NCBI GenBank assembly: GCA_019418605.1
Contig: DYBN01000021.1
Coordinates: 1-28,375 of the forward strand
From: Sutterella sp.
Lineage (GTDB): Bacteria > Pseudomonadota > Gammaproteobacteria > Burkholderiales > Burkholderiaceae_F
Length of the DNA: 28,375 nucleotides
Reading direction: 5' to 3'
Part shown: positions 1-7,201 of the stretch, piece after piece
Numbering within the stretch: the first letter of the stretch is position 1
Layout: every line of letters begins with the position of its first letter
Translations under genes and position numbers: made by a program
The notes under the pieces: generated by a model
Databases searched by the model: none
What the model saw: only the letters and a program-made list of their open reading frames with translations
Told to the model about the DNA's origin: nothing

Positions 1-2
1 TA

Positions 3-35
3 GACCTGCCGGGGGTTCCCGAGCAGGTCACCTGC
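3..35. repeat. Overlapping inverted repeats at the left edge
   Basis: GACCTGC at 3-9 pairs with GCAGGTC at 23-29, and the interior adds CGGG with CCCG, giving an 11-pair hairpin with a one-base bulge. GCAGGT at 23-28 can instead pair with ACCTGC at 30-35, so two mutually exclusive stems exist. The site is about 115 bases downstream of the end of the leftward gene at 148 and has no U-run, so it is not a clear intrinsic terminator. It could be part of a structured RNA or element cut by the window edge. Confidence 0.4.
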
Positions 36-147
36 TAAGTGGTCGAAAAGTCAGGTTGAATGCCTAGCCACCGTCCGCCCGCATCAGAGGGCGCCGACTC
101 ATGCTGTGCGTGCCGGAATTCGATTTGAAGGACGGGGCCTTGCGGGC

Positions 148-1035
148 CTATCGGGTGCTCTTTGAGGTTGTGCGGGACTTCTGCTGCTTGGTGCGCAAGG
201 AGCCTGAGGCGTCTTGAGCCTCAACGGTCTTGGCAAGCAGCACGCCGTTATTTCGTATCCATGCCTTGTTTTCGAGCGAATCAAAGAGCGCTGCCGCGCG
301 TTCGCGCTCAACGTGAAGGCGCGCGGCGATGCTGCGGATGCTCTTTTCCTTGTCAATGACAAGGCAACCTCCCGCCTGCGGCAGCAGGGGATCGGCGGCG
401 CGTGCCGCAGGAAGTGATCCGCAAGCCGCAAGCGCGCGGCGCACCCCGGCTGCAACCGAAAGCACAAAGGCGGTTGTCGTGTTTTTTGAGGGCTGCGGAA
501 GCGAGAGCACCAGACACTTCTCCCAGCGCTGCACGTGTGCGTTGAGCCGCGCGGAGCTGATGCGCCGCCCTTCGTCGACCGGAGCGCCGATCACGGGGTC
601 AAGCACGGCCCGGGCCTCGGGCGTATTGGCGGCAAGCCACAGGTAGCGCGATAAAAAAATGACAAGCCGCGGGCGTCTTTTTTGGAGCACCTGCGCAAGC
701 GCTCCTACTTCTTTGGCAATGTTGGGCACCATCTGCGGCCCGTGCCCGGCGGGGGGCGTCTGCGGCCACTCGCAGGTGAAAAACTGCCGCTCAAAAGGCC
801 CTTCGCGGCCGCGCACGCGCTCGAGGTCAACGCCCCAGAGCGAAAACCAGCCGATGAACCGTTCGATCACCTCGCCGCGGTCAATGGAATTGTCAAAGAA
901 GTTGCCGCGCCGCAGGGGCGCTGTCTCGGGGCCGAGCCCCGGCATTGCCACGACAAGAATGCCGCCGGAGGCGTTTTCCGGGGTGTCCAAAACCTCGGGA
1001 AGCGGGTGCAGCGAGCGCGGTGTTTGGCTTGGCAT
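148..1035 (-). CDS. Unrecognised 295-residue protein, possibly uracil-DNA-glycosylase-like fold
   Basis: I do not recognise this family with certainty. The ATG at 1035 was chosen because the longer reading from a TTG at 1137 would translate straight through the valS terminator at 1091-1121. The protein has a hydrophobic strand followed by a small-residue loop (VVAMPGLGPE, residues 28-37), then GNFFDNSIDRGEVI (44-57). A second strand follows (LVIFLSRYLW, 124-133) and then LVLSLPQPSKNTT (175-187). This order of strand, early P-G loop and late S-x-P-x-P loop loosely resembles motifs A and B of the uracil-DNA glycosylase superfamily, but the catalytic residues do not match clearly. Residues 225-272 look helical and may form a small winged-helix or helix-turn-helix module. 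The last 20 residues are rich in Lys, Arg, Ser and Thr. It has its own start downstream of valS and is probably transcribed alone. Confidence 0.6.
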   Translation of the reverse strand: MPSQTPRSLHPLPEVLDTPENASGGILVVAMPGLGPETAPLRRGNFFDNSIDRGEVIERFIGWFSLWGVDLERVRGREGPFERQFFTCEWPQTPPAGHGPQMVPNIAKEVGALAQVLQKRRPRLVIFLSRYLWLAANTPEARAVLDPVIGAPVDEGRRISSARLNAHVQRWEKCLVLSLPQPSKNTTTAFVLSVAAGVRRALAACGSLPAARAADPLLPQAGGCLVIDKEKSIRSIAARLHVERERAAALFDSLENKAWIRNNGVLLAKTVEAQDASGSLRTKQQKSRTTSKSTR

Positions 1036-1090
1036 GAAGCTTTCTCGAAAAAAGGCCTTGGGCGGCAAGAGATTTGAGCGGCGCCCTTCT

Positions 1091-1121
1091 AAAAAAAATC
1101 CCCCGGCAGGCCGGAGGATTT
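1091..1121 (-). terminator. Intrinsic terminator downstream of valS
   Basis: Read leftwards, AAATCC plus CCGG pairs with CCGG plus GGATTT around a four-base CCTG loop, with one internal mismatch. The hairpin runs into an eight-base T-run (A at 1091-1098 on the + strand). It separates valS from the gene at 148-1035 and rules out the longer start of that gene. Confidence 0.85.
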
Positions 1122-1139
1122 GAGATGAATGCGTCAAGG

Positions 1140-1181
1140 TTGCCGCGCCGGGAGGGCCTTTTGAGGCGACCGGCGCGGCAA
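1140..1181. repeat. Perfect 12-bp inverted repeat just after valS
   Basis: TTGCCGCGCCGG at 1140-1151 is perfectly complementary to CCGGCGCGGCAA at 1170-1181. The loop holds a second small stem, GCCT at 1156-1159 with AGGC at 1164-1167. It begins 19 bases past the valS stop codon and precedes the true terminator. It has no U-run in either direction. A likely role is protecting the valS 3' end or acting as a first pause hairpin. Confidence 0.75.
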
Positions 1182-1199
1182 AGAACCCTCAGGCAGCCA

Positions 1200-4055
1200 T
1201 TAGGCCGCCGGCAGCTTTGAGAGCTGCGCCTTTGTTCTCTCGAGCAGATCCGAGAAGTCGGCCAGACGCTTTCTTTCCTGCTCAACCACGGCCTGCGGCG
1301 CGCGTTCAACGAAGTTCTTGTTGCCAAGCTTGCCGTTGCACTTGCCGATTTCGCCTTCGAGCCGCTTGATTTCCTTGGAAAGGCGCTCGCGCTCGGCGGC
1401 AAGATCGATTTCGACCTTGAGCATGAGCCGGAAGCTGCGCACGATGGCCACCGGTGCAATCGAGCCCGTGTTGGCCGCGTCGATGTCCTCGACGTGCTCA
1501 ACCGTGGAAAGGCGCCCCAGGAACGCGATGTAGTCCTTGACCGCGTTTACCACCGCCGCGTCGCCTTCAATCAAAAGCGGCACGCGCGTCGAGGGCGTGA
1601 GCTTCATTTCGCCGCGCAGGTTGCGCACCGCGTCGATCATCTCCTTGATGATGGCGGTCTTGGCGTCGGCATCGGCGTTTTCGGCCGCATCATCAGGCTG
1701 CGGGTAGGGAGCGGTCATGACGCTTGCTTCAACACCGCTTGCGCGGGTGCCTGCGCACACCGAGACCTTCTGCCAGAGCTCTTCGGTGATGAAGGGAATC
1801 AAGGGGTGCGCCATTCTGAGCGTGGCTTCAAGAACCGTGGCAAGCGTGTGCCGCGTGGCGCGCGCTGCTTCTTCGTCGCCCGAGTTGAGCTGCACCTTCG
1901 AGAGTTCCAGATACCAGTCGCAGAACTCGTTCCAGACAAAGCCGTAGATGGCGTTGGCGACGTTGTCGAGCCGGTACTCGGCAAAGCCCGCGTGCACGGC
2001 CTTGAGCGTGCGGTTGAATTCGCCGAGAATCCACTTGTCGACGATTGAGAACTTCATCGGGCGTCCGGCGTTTTCACCAAGTCCGCAGTCCTTGCCCTCG
2101 ATGTTCATGAGCACGAACCGCGTGGCGTTCCAGAGCTTGTTGCAGAAGTTGCGGTAGCCCTCGCAGCGCTTGATGTCAAAGTTCACGTTGCGCCCGAGCG
2201 TGGCGTAGGCGGCCATCGTAAAGCGAAGCGCGTCGGCCCCGTGCGGCGCAATGCCTTCGGGGAAGCGCTTGCGCGTCTTGCGCTCGACCTCCGGCGCTTT
2301 TTCGGGCTGGCGCAGGCCGCTTGTGTTCTTCTTGATCAGGCCTTCGAGGCCGCAGCCGTCGATGATGTCAAGCGGATCGAGCGTGTTGCCCTCGCTCTTG
2401 CTCATCTTCCTGCCGTCGGCGTCGCGCACGAGGCCGTGGATGTAGACGTTCTTAAAGGGCGCGCGGCCGGTGAAGTGCTTGGTCATCATGACCATGCGGG
2501 CCACCCAGAAAAAGAGAATGTCGTAGCCCGTCACGAGAACGGTCGAGGGCAGGTACAAGTCGTAGGCAAGCTTCTCGTCCTCTTTGGGCTCGGGGCCCCC
2601 CAGCGTGGAGAAGGGCACAAGCCCCGAACTAAACCACGTATCGAGCACGTCCTCGTCGCGGGTGAGGTGAACGCCGGCGCCCGCCTGCGCCTGGGCCTCT
2701 TCTTCGGATTCTGCAACATAGACGTTGCCCGCCTCGTCGTACCAAGCGGGAATCTGGTGCCCCCACCAAAGCTGCCGGCTGATGCACCAGTCCTGAATGT
2801 TTTCAAGCCACTGCTTGTAGACGCCCTGCCACTCCTTGGGGAAGATGTTGACTTCGCCCGAGGCGACGGCTTCAAGCCCCACTTCGGCAAGGGACTTTCC
2901 GGGATAGAGCGTGCCCTCGGGCGCGGGCTTGCTCATGGCCATGTACCACTGCTCGGAGAGCATCGGCTCGACGATCTCGCCCGTGCGGCTCACGCGCGGC
3001 ACCATGTGCCGATGGGGCTTGACGGCAACAAGCAGCCCCGCGGCCTTGAGGTCCGCGACGGCCGCCTCGCGGCACTCGTAGCGGTCCATCCCGCGGTACT
3101 TCTCGGGCACGTTCTCGTTCATGCGAGCGGTCTTGGTGAGAACGTTGAGCATGGCAAGGTTGTGGCGCTTGCCGACTTCAAAGTCGTTGAAGTCGTGCGC
3201 GGGCGTGATTTTCACGCACCCCGAGCCAAACTCGCGGTCGACGTACTCGTCGGCAATGACGGGGATTTCGCGGTCGGTAAGCGGCAGCTTGAGCATCTTG
3301 CCCACGAGGTGGCGGTAGCGCTCGTCTTCGGGGTGCACGGCCACGGCCTGGTCGCCAAAAAGGGTCTCGGGACGGGTCGTCGCCACCACGACGCCTTCGC
3401 TGCCGTCGGCGCCGGGATAGCGGATTTCCCACATGAAGCCGTCGTCTTCCTCGCTTTCGACTTCAAGGTCGCTCACGGCGCTTTGCAGCTTCGGATCCCA
3501 GTTCACGAGCCGCAGGCCGCGGTAGATGAGTCCCTCGCGGTAGAGCTTCACGAAGGTCTGCTTGACGATCTCCGAGAGCTTGTCGTTCATCGTGAAGTAA
3601 AGGCGCTTCCAGTCAAGGCTGTCGCCTAAGCGCCGCATCTGATTGAGAATCGTGCCGCCCGAGTACTGCTGCCACTGCCAGACGCGCTTGATGAACTCTT
3701 CGCGTCCGAGGTCGCGCTTGTCGAGGCCCTCTTTTTGCAGCTGGCGCTCCACGACGATTTGGGTGGCGATGCCCGCGTGGTCGGTGCCGGGCAGCCACAG
3801 CGTGTTGTAGCCCGACATGCGGTAGTAGCGGGTGAGCGAATCCATCACCGTCTGGTTGAAGGCGTGCCCCATGTGCAGGATGCCCGTGATGTTGGGCGGG
3901 GGCAGCTGAATGGAAAAGCTCGGCTTGGCCGGATCAAGGCCCGCGTCGAAGTAGCCGCGCTTCTCCCAGATCGGGTACCAGCGCGCCTCGATGTCGGCGG
4001 GCTCAAAGCTCTTGGCTAACTGCGGGGAAGTCTCTTGGGTTGTGGACTGGCTCAT
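1200..4055 (-). CDS. valS: Valyl-tRNA synthetase
   Basis: This cytoplasmic class I enzyme activates valine with ATP and charges tRNA-Val, with an editing domain that removes threonine. The ATG at 4055 gives 951 residues, the usual bacterial length. The family features are visible in order: PPPNITGILHMGHA with the HIGH-type box HMGH at 61-64, the inserted CP1 editing domain in the first half (TTRPETLFGDQAVAVHPED), the KMSKS box at 550-554 followed by EGNTLDP, an anticodon-binding helical region, and a C-terminal coiled-coil arm (LAAERERLSKEIKRLEGEIG and onward) typical of ValRS. The reading frame stays open upstream to 4307, but that stretch contains the exporter's terminator and hairpins, so the longer start is rejected. 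No strong Shine-Dalgarno sequence lies next to the ATG; the nearest purine block (GGGAG) is about 20 bases away inside a small hairpin. Confidence 0.98.
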   Translation of the reverse strand: MSQSTTQETSPQLAKSFEPADIEARWYPIWEKRGYFDAGLDPAKPSFSIQLPPPNITGILHMGHAFNQTVMDSLTRYYRMSGYNTLWLPGTDHAGIATQIVVERQLQKEGLDKRDLGREEFIKRVWQWQQYSGGTILNQMRRLGDSLDWKRLYFTMNDKLSEIVKQTFVKLYREGLIYRGLRLVNWDPKLQSAVSDLEVESEEDDGFMWEIRYPGADGSEGVVVATTRPETLFGDQAVAVHPEDERYRHLVGKMLKLPLTDREIPVIADEYVDREFGSGCVKITPAHDFNDFEVGKRHNLAMLNVLTKTARMNENVPEKYRGMDRYECREAAVADLKAAGLLVAVKPHRHMVPRVSRTGEIVEPMLSEQWYMAMSKPAPEGTLYPGKSLAEVGLEAVASGEVNIFPKEWQGVYKQWLENIQDWCISRQLWWGHQIPAWYDEAGNVYVAESEEEAQAQAGAGVHLTRDEDVLDTWFSSGLVPFSTLGGPEPKEDEKLAYDLYLPSTVLVTGYDILFFWVARMVMMTKHFTGRAPFKNVYIHGLVRDADGRKMSKSEGNTLDPLDIIDGCGLEGLIKKNTSGLRQPEKAPEVERKTRKRFPEGIAPHGADALRFTMAAYATLGRNVNFDIKRCEGYRNFCNKLWNATRFVLMNIEGKDCGLGENAGRPMKFSIVDKWILGEFNRTLKAVHAGFAEYRLDNVANAIYGFVWNEFCDWYLELSKVQLNSGDEEAARATRHTLATVLEATLRMAHPLIPFITEELWQKVSVCAGTRASGVEASVMTAPYPQPDDAAENADADAKTAIIKEMIDAVRNLRGEMKLTPSTRVPLLIEGDAAVVNAVKDYIAFLGRLSTVEHVEDIDAANTGSIAPVAIVRSFRLMLKVEIDLAAERERLSKEIKRLEGEIGKCNGKLGNKNFVERAPQAVVEQERKRLADFSDLLERTKAQLSKLPAA

Positions 4056-4396
4056 GACAAAACACGTATCGGGAAAAGCTCCCGGCTTGGCGTACGGGAA
4101 AAAAATGGACAAAAAACCTTCAAGGAGGGCGCGTGCGCAGTAAAACAAGGGCGCACGCCCGCCAGCGCGGCCTTGCCGCCGGCAAGCCCTTCTCTTTTGA
4201 GAGGCCCCCTTAAAAAAAACGACCGGGGAGGGCTCGGCCTTAAGGCGAGCAAAAACTCTTTGCCCTGCCAGGGCTTTTGCGGGGCGCTCGGGCGCCGCTT
4301 CTGGCATTGAAGGAAAATCCGTGCGGGGCGTATTGTCGCACGAAACCGCACGGGTCGGCTTTGGGACTCAAGGGCTGCCGCCCTGCCGCGGGCGCG
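4056..4396 (-). other. valS leader and intergenic region (341 bases)
   Basis: This gap between the exporter and valS holds the exporter's terminator (4211-4240) and then two leader hairpins read leftwards. GGGCGTGCGC at 4160-4151 pairs with GCGCACGC..CCC at 4138-4127 across a 12-base loop, allowing a two-base bulge, and a T-run follows about ten bases later (4115-4110). A small CGGGA/TCCCG hairpin (4070-4084) contains the only purine-rich block upstream of the ATG. No open frame here looks coding. I could not place a convincing valS promoter. Confidence 0.45.
4211..4240 (-). terminator. Intrinsic terminator downstream of the EamA exporter
   Basis: Read leftwards, GGCCGAG and CCCGGTC fold around a CCCTC loop with one wobble and one mismatch. 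The hairpin is followed after one G by an eight-base T-run (A at 4212-4219 on the + strand). It lies about 155 bases past the exporter's stop codon and would also insulate valS. Confidence 0.7.
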
Positions 4397-5338
4397 CTAT
4401 TTTGAGTCGGGCGTCACCACGGCAGGCTCTCCCTTTGCGGGCCTGTCGGAGGTCACGACGAAGGCTCCGAGGAGCACCAGCAAAAGCGCCGCGGGCTTGT
4501 CCCATGTAAAGACGTCCATGCCCACGGCAATGGCCGTGGCCGAGGCGACGATGGGCTGCAGGTTCATGTAGATACTCACGATCGTGGCGCTCACCGTGCG
4601 CATGCCGATCGGAATGAGCGTGTAGACGCCGATGGTGCAGAAGACGATCAAAAAGGCGACCTCAAGCAGCCCCGTTCCCATGGTGGGAGACGTCCACAAA
4701 AGCTCGTCGCGCCAGGCGCCGGTTGCGCCCCAGACGGGGCACACGAGTGCGCAGCTCACGGTGAAAATCCATTTCATCTGCGTGGCGGGCCGGTACTTGC
4801 GGCTGATGTCGCCGCAGATCACGACGTAGGCGGCAAATGCGGCAATCGAGACGCACGCAAGCGCAATGCCAAGGAGATTGTTGGTGCCCGCTGGGCCCGT
4901 TTCAAAGGCCGCGCGCACGGCAAGAATGGCCGCCCCCAGGATGCCCAGCACGGTTCCGATGGTTTTGCGGCGGGTGATTTTCTCTCCGAAGCAGACTGCC
5001 TGCAGGAGCATGACGACCACGGGCGAGAGCGCGAGGATGAGCGAGAAATAGACCGGCGTCGTGTACTGCAGGCTCAAAGACGTGAGGTACTGCGAAAACA
5101 CAAATCCCAGAAAGCCTCCGAGCAGAATCAGGCGAAAGTCGCGGCGCTCGATTTTCTCGCGCGCGGCAAAGGCCTGCACGATCCAGAAAAAAAGCGCCGC
5201 GCCCGCGGCGCGCAGCCCGATGTAGGCCATGGGGCTCAGGTAGTGGATGAGCAGATCGCGCGTGATCGGAATGTTGATGCCGAGAACCACCTGCGTGAAG
5301 ATGATCATGAGGTGGCCGGACCATTTGTTGTCCCGCAT
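4397..5338 (-). CDS. EamA/DMT-superfamily membrane transporter
   Basis: A 313-residue inner-membrane protein made of two tandem EamA halves of five hydrophobic helices each, the standard architecture of 10-TM drug/metabolite transporters such as RhaT- or YdcZ-like exporters. The first half starts at SGHLMIIFTQVVLGINIPIT and ends near residue 138 (GAAILAVRAAF). The second starts at NLLGIALACVSIAAFAAYVV and ends at LLLVLLGAFVVTSDRP. A short basic loop after helix 4 (FGEKITRRKTIG) is typical of the family. The substrate cannot be read from sequence; amino-acid or metabolite efflux is usual. The ATG at 5338 was chosen over the in-frame TTG at 5491, because the segment between them is hydrophilic, low-complexity and overlaps the regulatory repeats. 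An AAGAAGG block lies about 10 bases upstream of the chosen start. Confidence 0.9.
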   Translation of the reverse strand: MRDNKWSGHLMIIFTQVVLGINIPITRDLLIHYLSPMAYIGLRAAGAALFFWIVQAFAAREKIERRDFRLILLGGFLGFVFSQYLTSLSLQYTTPVYFSLILALSPVVVMLLQAVCFGEKITRRKTIGTVLGILGAAILAVRAAFETGPAGTNNLLGIALACVSIAAFAAYVVICGDISRKYRPATQMKWIFTVSCALVCPVWGATGAWRDELLWTSPTMGTGLLEVAFLIVFCTIGVYTLIPIGMRTVSATIVSIYMNLQPIVASATAIAVGMDVFTWDKPAALLLVLLGAFVVTSDRPAKGEPAVVTPDSK

Positions 5339-5464
5339 GTCTGAGTGTGCCTTCTTTTCCTTGGGAGGAAGGCGATTGTAGGGGGGCGGAGATCCCTGCC
5401 TTTGCTCAAAGCCGACCGGGGATTTGCCTTTTTTTGCGCTTGTTCGGACATGCGCATTTTCCCC

Positions 5465-5502
5465 GGTCAAATCGGCCAAAAACTCGGTCAAATCCGGTCA
5501 AA
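5465..5502. promoter_or_regulatory. Four phased GGYCAAA direct repeats in a divergent control region
   Basis: GGTCAAA occurs at 5465-5471, 5486-5492 and 5496-5502, and GGCCAAA at 5474-5480. The starts are 9, 12 and 10 bases apart, close to one helical turn. The array lies between the leftward exporter (ATG at 5338) and the rightward secreted lactonase-like gene (ATG at 5615), so it could be an operator array controlling one or both. No regulator gene adjoins it. Confidence 0.5.
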
Positions 5503-5547
5503 CGGGTAAGGCGCGCCTTCCTATCGTTGCGGTCTCGTACGGAGCGC

Positions 5548-5569
5548 GCAGAGCTTGCTCAAAGAGCAG
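5548..5569 (+). repeat. Imperfect palindrome in the upstream region of the SMP-30-like gene
   Basis: AGCTTGCTC and GAGCAGCT are near-complementary around an AAA loop. The palindrome lies about 45 bases before the ATG at 5615 and could be a 5' leader hairpin or an operator half-site pair. Confidence 0.4.
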
Positions 5570-5614
5570 CTTTGCGCGGGTGTTGTTTTTGAGAATGCAA
5601 CAAGGAACAAGGCC

Positions 5615-6643
5615 ATGAAAAAAGTCTTTGTAAAGACGCTTGCCGCAGCCGCTGCGGCGGGGCTTTTGATGGCGGGAGCCGTCCGCGCCGATCCGGTCGA
5701 GGCGCTCTCCTACGACGACGATCCGGCGCTGCGCACGCCGGTGCCGGTGCCGCTTGTGGAGCGCAGCCTGCAGACGGCCACGGCCGAACTCTGGTTTAGC
5801 GTGCCGGGCGCCGGAAGAACGCTTGAGGGCGCCGTGCTCGATCCGGCGGGCAACCTCTACTTCACCGACACAACCGAGCAGCGGGTGCTGCGCCTGACGC
5901 CGGACAAAAAGCTCTCGGTCATTGCGCGCTTTAAGGACTTCAAGCCCGCGGGCATGGCGCTAGACGCAAGCGGCAGGCTTTTTGTGGCGTGCATGGACAT
6001 GGTGCACCAAAAGGGCGAGGTGGTCTCCTTTGAGACCGACGGCTCGGCCATGCGCACGGAACTTGCCCCGACGGCGGGCTACGTGCCCGACGACCTTGTC
6101 TTTGACACGGCGGGAAACTTCTACTTTGCCGACTTCAGGGGCCTCTCGTCGGTGGGCAGCGGCGGCGTCTACTACTTTGACCGCAAGAGCGGGCGCGTCT
6201 CGACGATTCTTCCCAACATGGGCAAGGCCAACGGCATAGCACTGAGCCCCGACGGCAAGACCTTGTGGGTGACCGAGTATGCGCGCAACCGGCTTCACAG
6301 GGTTGAGCTTCAGGACGCCACGCACATCATGCCCGTGGGGTCGACGACGGCCTACTACTTCACGGGCCCCGCACCCGACTCGATGCGCATTGACGCCGAC
6401 GGCAATCTCTACGTCGCCATGCACCGGCAGGGTCGTTTTCTGGTCTTTAATCCCGTGGGCATTCCCATCGGGCAGATTCTCATCCCGGGGCGCGACCAGG
6501 GCCGCTACATGCGCTCAACGAGCATGGTGATTGACCCCGTCAAGAAGGACTGCTGGCTTCTTGCGGGCGACGGCGACGACGGAAAGGTTTCGGCCGTGTT
6601 TCACAGCAAGGCGCTCGCCCACGGCTTTGCCTTGAACCGCTAG
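5615..6643 (+). CDS. Secreted SMP-30/gluconolactonase-like beta-propeller
   Basis: The protein has 342 residues. A Sec signal peptide (MKKVFVKTLAAAAAAGLLMA, then GAVRA) is predicted to be cut after A25, so the mature protein should be periplasmic. The rest is a six-bladed propeller of the SMP-30/gluconolactonase/LRE type, shown by repeated D-x-x-G-N-L-Y-x-x-D strands: LDPAGNLYFTD (75-85), LDASGRLFVA (116-125), FDTAGNFYFAD (163-173), LSPDGKTLWVTE (210-221) and IDADGNLYVA (259-268). The three usual metal ligands appear kept: E71 in LEGAVLD, N206 in KANGIALSPDG and D255 in PDSMRID. Such enzymes open sugar lactones or similar esters, but the substrate here is unknown. The ATG at 5615 has an AAGGA ribosome site eight bases upstream, and the longer in-frame start at 5555 would bury the signal peptide. 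Confidence 0.85.
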   Translation: MKKVFVKTLAAAAAAGLLMAGAVRADPVEALSYDDDPALRTPVPVPLVERSLQTATAELWFSVPGAGRTLEGAVLDPAGNLYFTDTTEQRVLRLTPDKKLSVIARFKDFKPAGMALDASGRLFVACMDMVHQKGEVVSFETDGSAMRTELAPTAGYVPDDLVFDTAGNFYFADFRGLSSVGSGGVYYFDRKSGRVSTILPNMGKANGIALSPDGKTLWVTEYARNRLHRVELQDATHIMPVGSTTAYYFTGPAPDSMRIDADGNLYVAMHRQGRFLVFNPVGIPIGQILIPGRDQGRYMRSTSMVIDPVKKDCWLLAGDGDDGKVSAVFHSKALAHGFALNR

Positions 6644-6717
6644 AGGGTTCTCCGGCGGGCGGGGAAGGCCGCCTGCCGCAAAGCGGCATTGACCGCTTGT
6701 CTCTCGGCGGGTCTTCA

Positions 6718-6755
6718 GGCGGCGAAATTCCCGTGAAAGCGGGACTTCCGCCGCC
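6718..6755. repeat. Long interrupted hairpin downstream of the lactonase-like gene
   Basis: GGCGG, GAA and TCCCG on the left pair in order with CGGGA, TTC and CCGCC on the right, around a six-base TGAAAG loop with small internal loops. It lies 75 bases past the stop at 6643 and has no U-run in either direction. It could be a 3'-end stabiliser or part of a non-coding RNA. Confidence 0.5.
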
Positions 6756-6860
6756 AATTGCGTTGAGCCGCGGCAAAAGGCCCGTGTTTTTCAATGCGTG
6801 CGGTTTGATCAAGCGTTGAATCGCTTGCCCGCCCGCGGTTTCCCTGCGGTCCACTCTCTT

Positions 6861-6921
6861 GCGCTTTGCCCCCATCCTTCCCAAACTCCCGCATGAGGAG
6901 CAAAGCGCTTCTGCGCTTTGC
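6861..6921. promoter_or_regulatory. Three-copy GCGCTTTGC element with mutually exclusive stems
   Basis: GCGCTTTGC occurs at 6861-6869 and 6913-6921, and its complement GCAAAGCGC at 6900-6908. The middle copy can pair with either flank: a 9-bp stem with a 30-base loop, or a 9-bp stem with a four-base TTCT loop. The direct copies extend to 15 bases with one mismatch (GCGCTTTGCxCCCAT). This is the geometry of an attenuator or switch, though no ligand or RNA class is recognised. Confidence 0.5.
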
Positions 6922-7123
6922 ACCCATTGCAGCTCCCAGTCGGCGGCGAGCCGTGGCGGTTTTGACGACACCGCGCTCGGGCAGGCTTCAAGCAGCGGGT
7001 CTCGACTATGAAGCCGCGGTCCCGTCAGATCCTTCGTCAGCGGCCCAATCCTCGGGCCTTTGGCGACGTTTTCTTTTTCACCTACAGCAACAGGCGCGTT
7101 CAAGCGCTGCGCACGCAAGCCCG

Positions 7124-7129
7124 TAGAAT
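7124..7129 (+). promoter_or_regulatory. Possible -10 box (TAGAAT) for recC
   Basis: TAGAAT matches five of six consensus bases. The best -35 partner, TTCAAG at 7099-7104, is poor and 19 bases away. Transcription from here would start near 7136, so its transcript would run through the terminator-like hairpin at 7145-7185 before reaching recC. Confidence 0.3.
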
Positions 7130-7144
7130 GGTTCGATCAAATGC

Positions 7145-7185
7145 GCCGGCCGTCTTTAAACGAGACCGGGCGGCTTCTTTTTTTT
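7145..7185 (+). terminator. Terminator-like hairpin with U-run abutting the recC start
   Basis: GCCG, CC and GTCT at 7145-7155 pair with AGAC, GG and CGGC at 7163-7174 around a small loop, with one G-G mismatch and one bulged C. The tract TTCTTTTTTTT follows at 7175-7185. It may end upstream transcription or serve as an attenuator, because the recC coding start is only 17 to 20 bases away and there is no room for a promoter in between. Confidence 0.7.
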
Positions 7186-7201
7186 GCATGCAAAAAAATA
7201 C

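Larger units (their letters stand above)
6644..7201. other. 558-base non-coding region rich in hairpins before recC
   Basis: No open frame here has the composition or features of a real gene. Folding signals are dense: TGCCGC/GCGGCA (6674-6688), a long hairpin at 6718-6755, a three-copy GCGCTTTGC system (6861-6921), a possible -10 box TAGAAT (7124-7129) and a terminator-like hairpin (7145-7185). It may hold the recBCD leader, a small RNA gene or both. I recognise no known RNA family. Confidence 0.5.

Noticed and set aside
1036..1137. N-terminal extension of the 148-1035 gene from a TTG
   Set aside because: The extension would translate the stem and U-run of the valS terminator; the ATG at 1035 is more plausible.
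2241..3629. 462-codon open frame on the plus strand inside valS
   Set aside because: It is antisense to valS, whose motifs are complete. The antisense product is Leu/Val/His/Asp-rich without any recognisable fold.
4056..4307. 84-residue N-terminal extension of ValS
   Set aside because: It would span the exporter's terminator, and ValRS homologues begin near MSQSTTQ...FEPADIEARWYPIW.
6540..7118. 192-codon minus-strand frame covering the gap before recC
   Set aside because: The composition is Arg/Pro/Ser-rich and irregular, it runs through several hairpins and into the end of the lactonase-like gene, and it matches nothing known.
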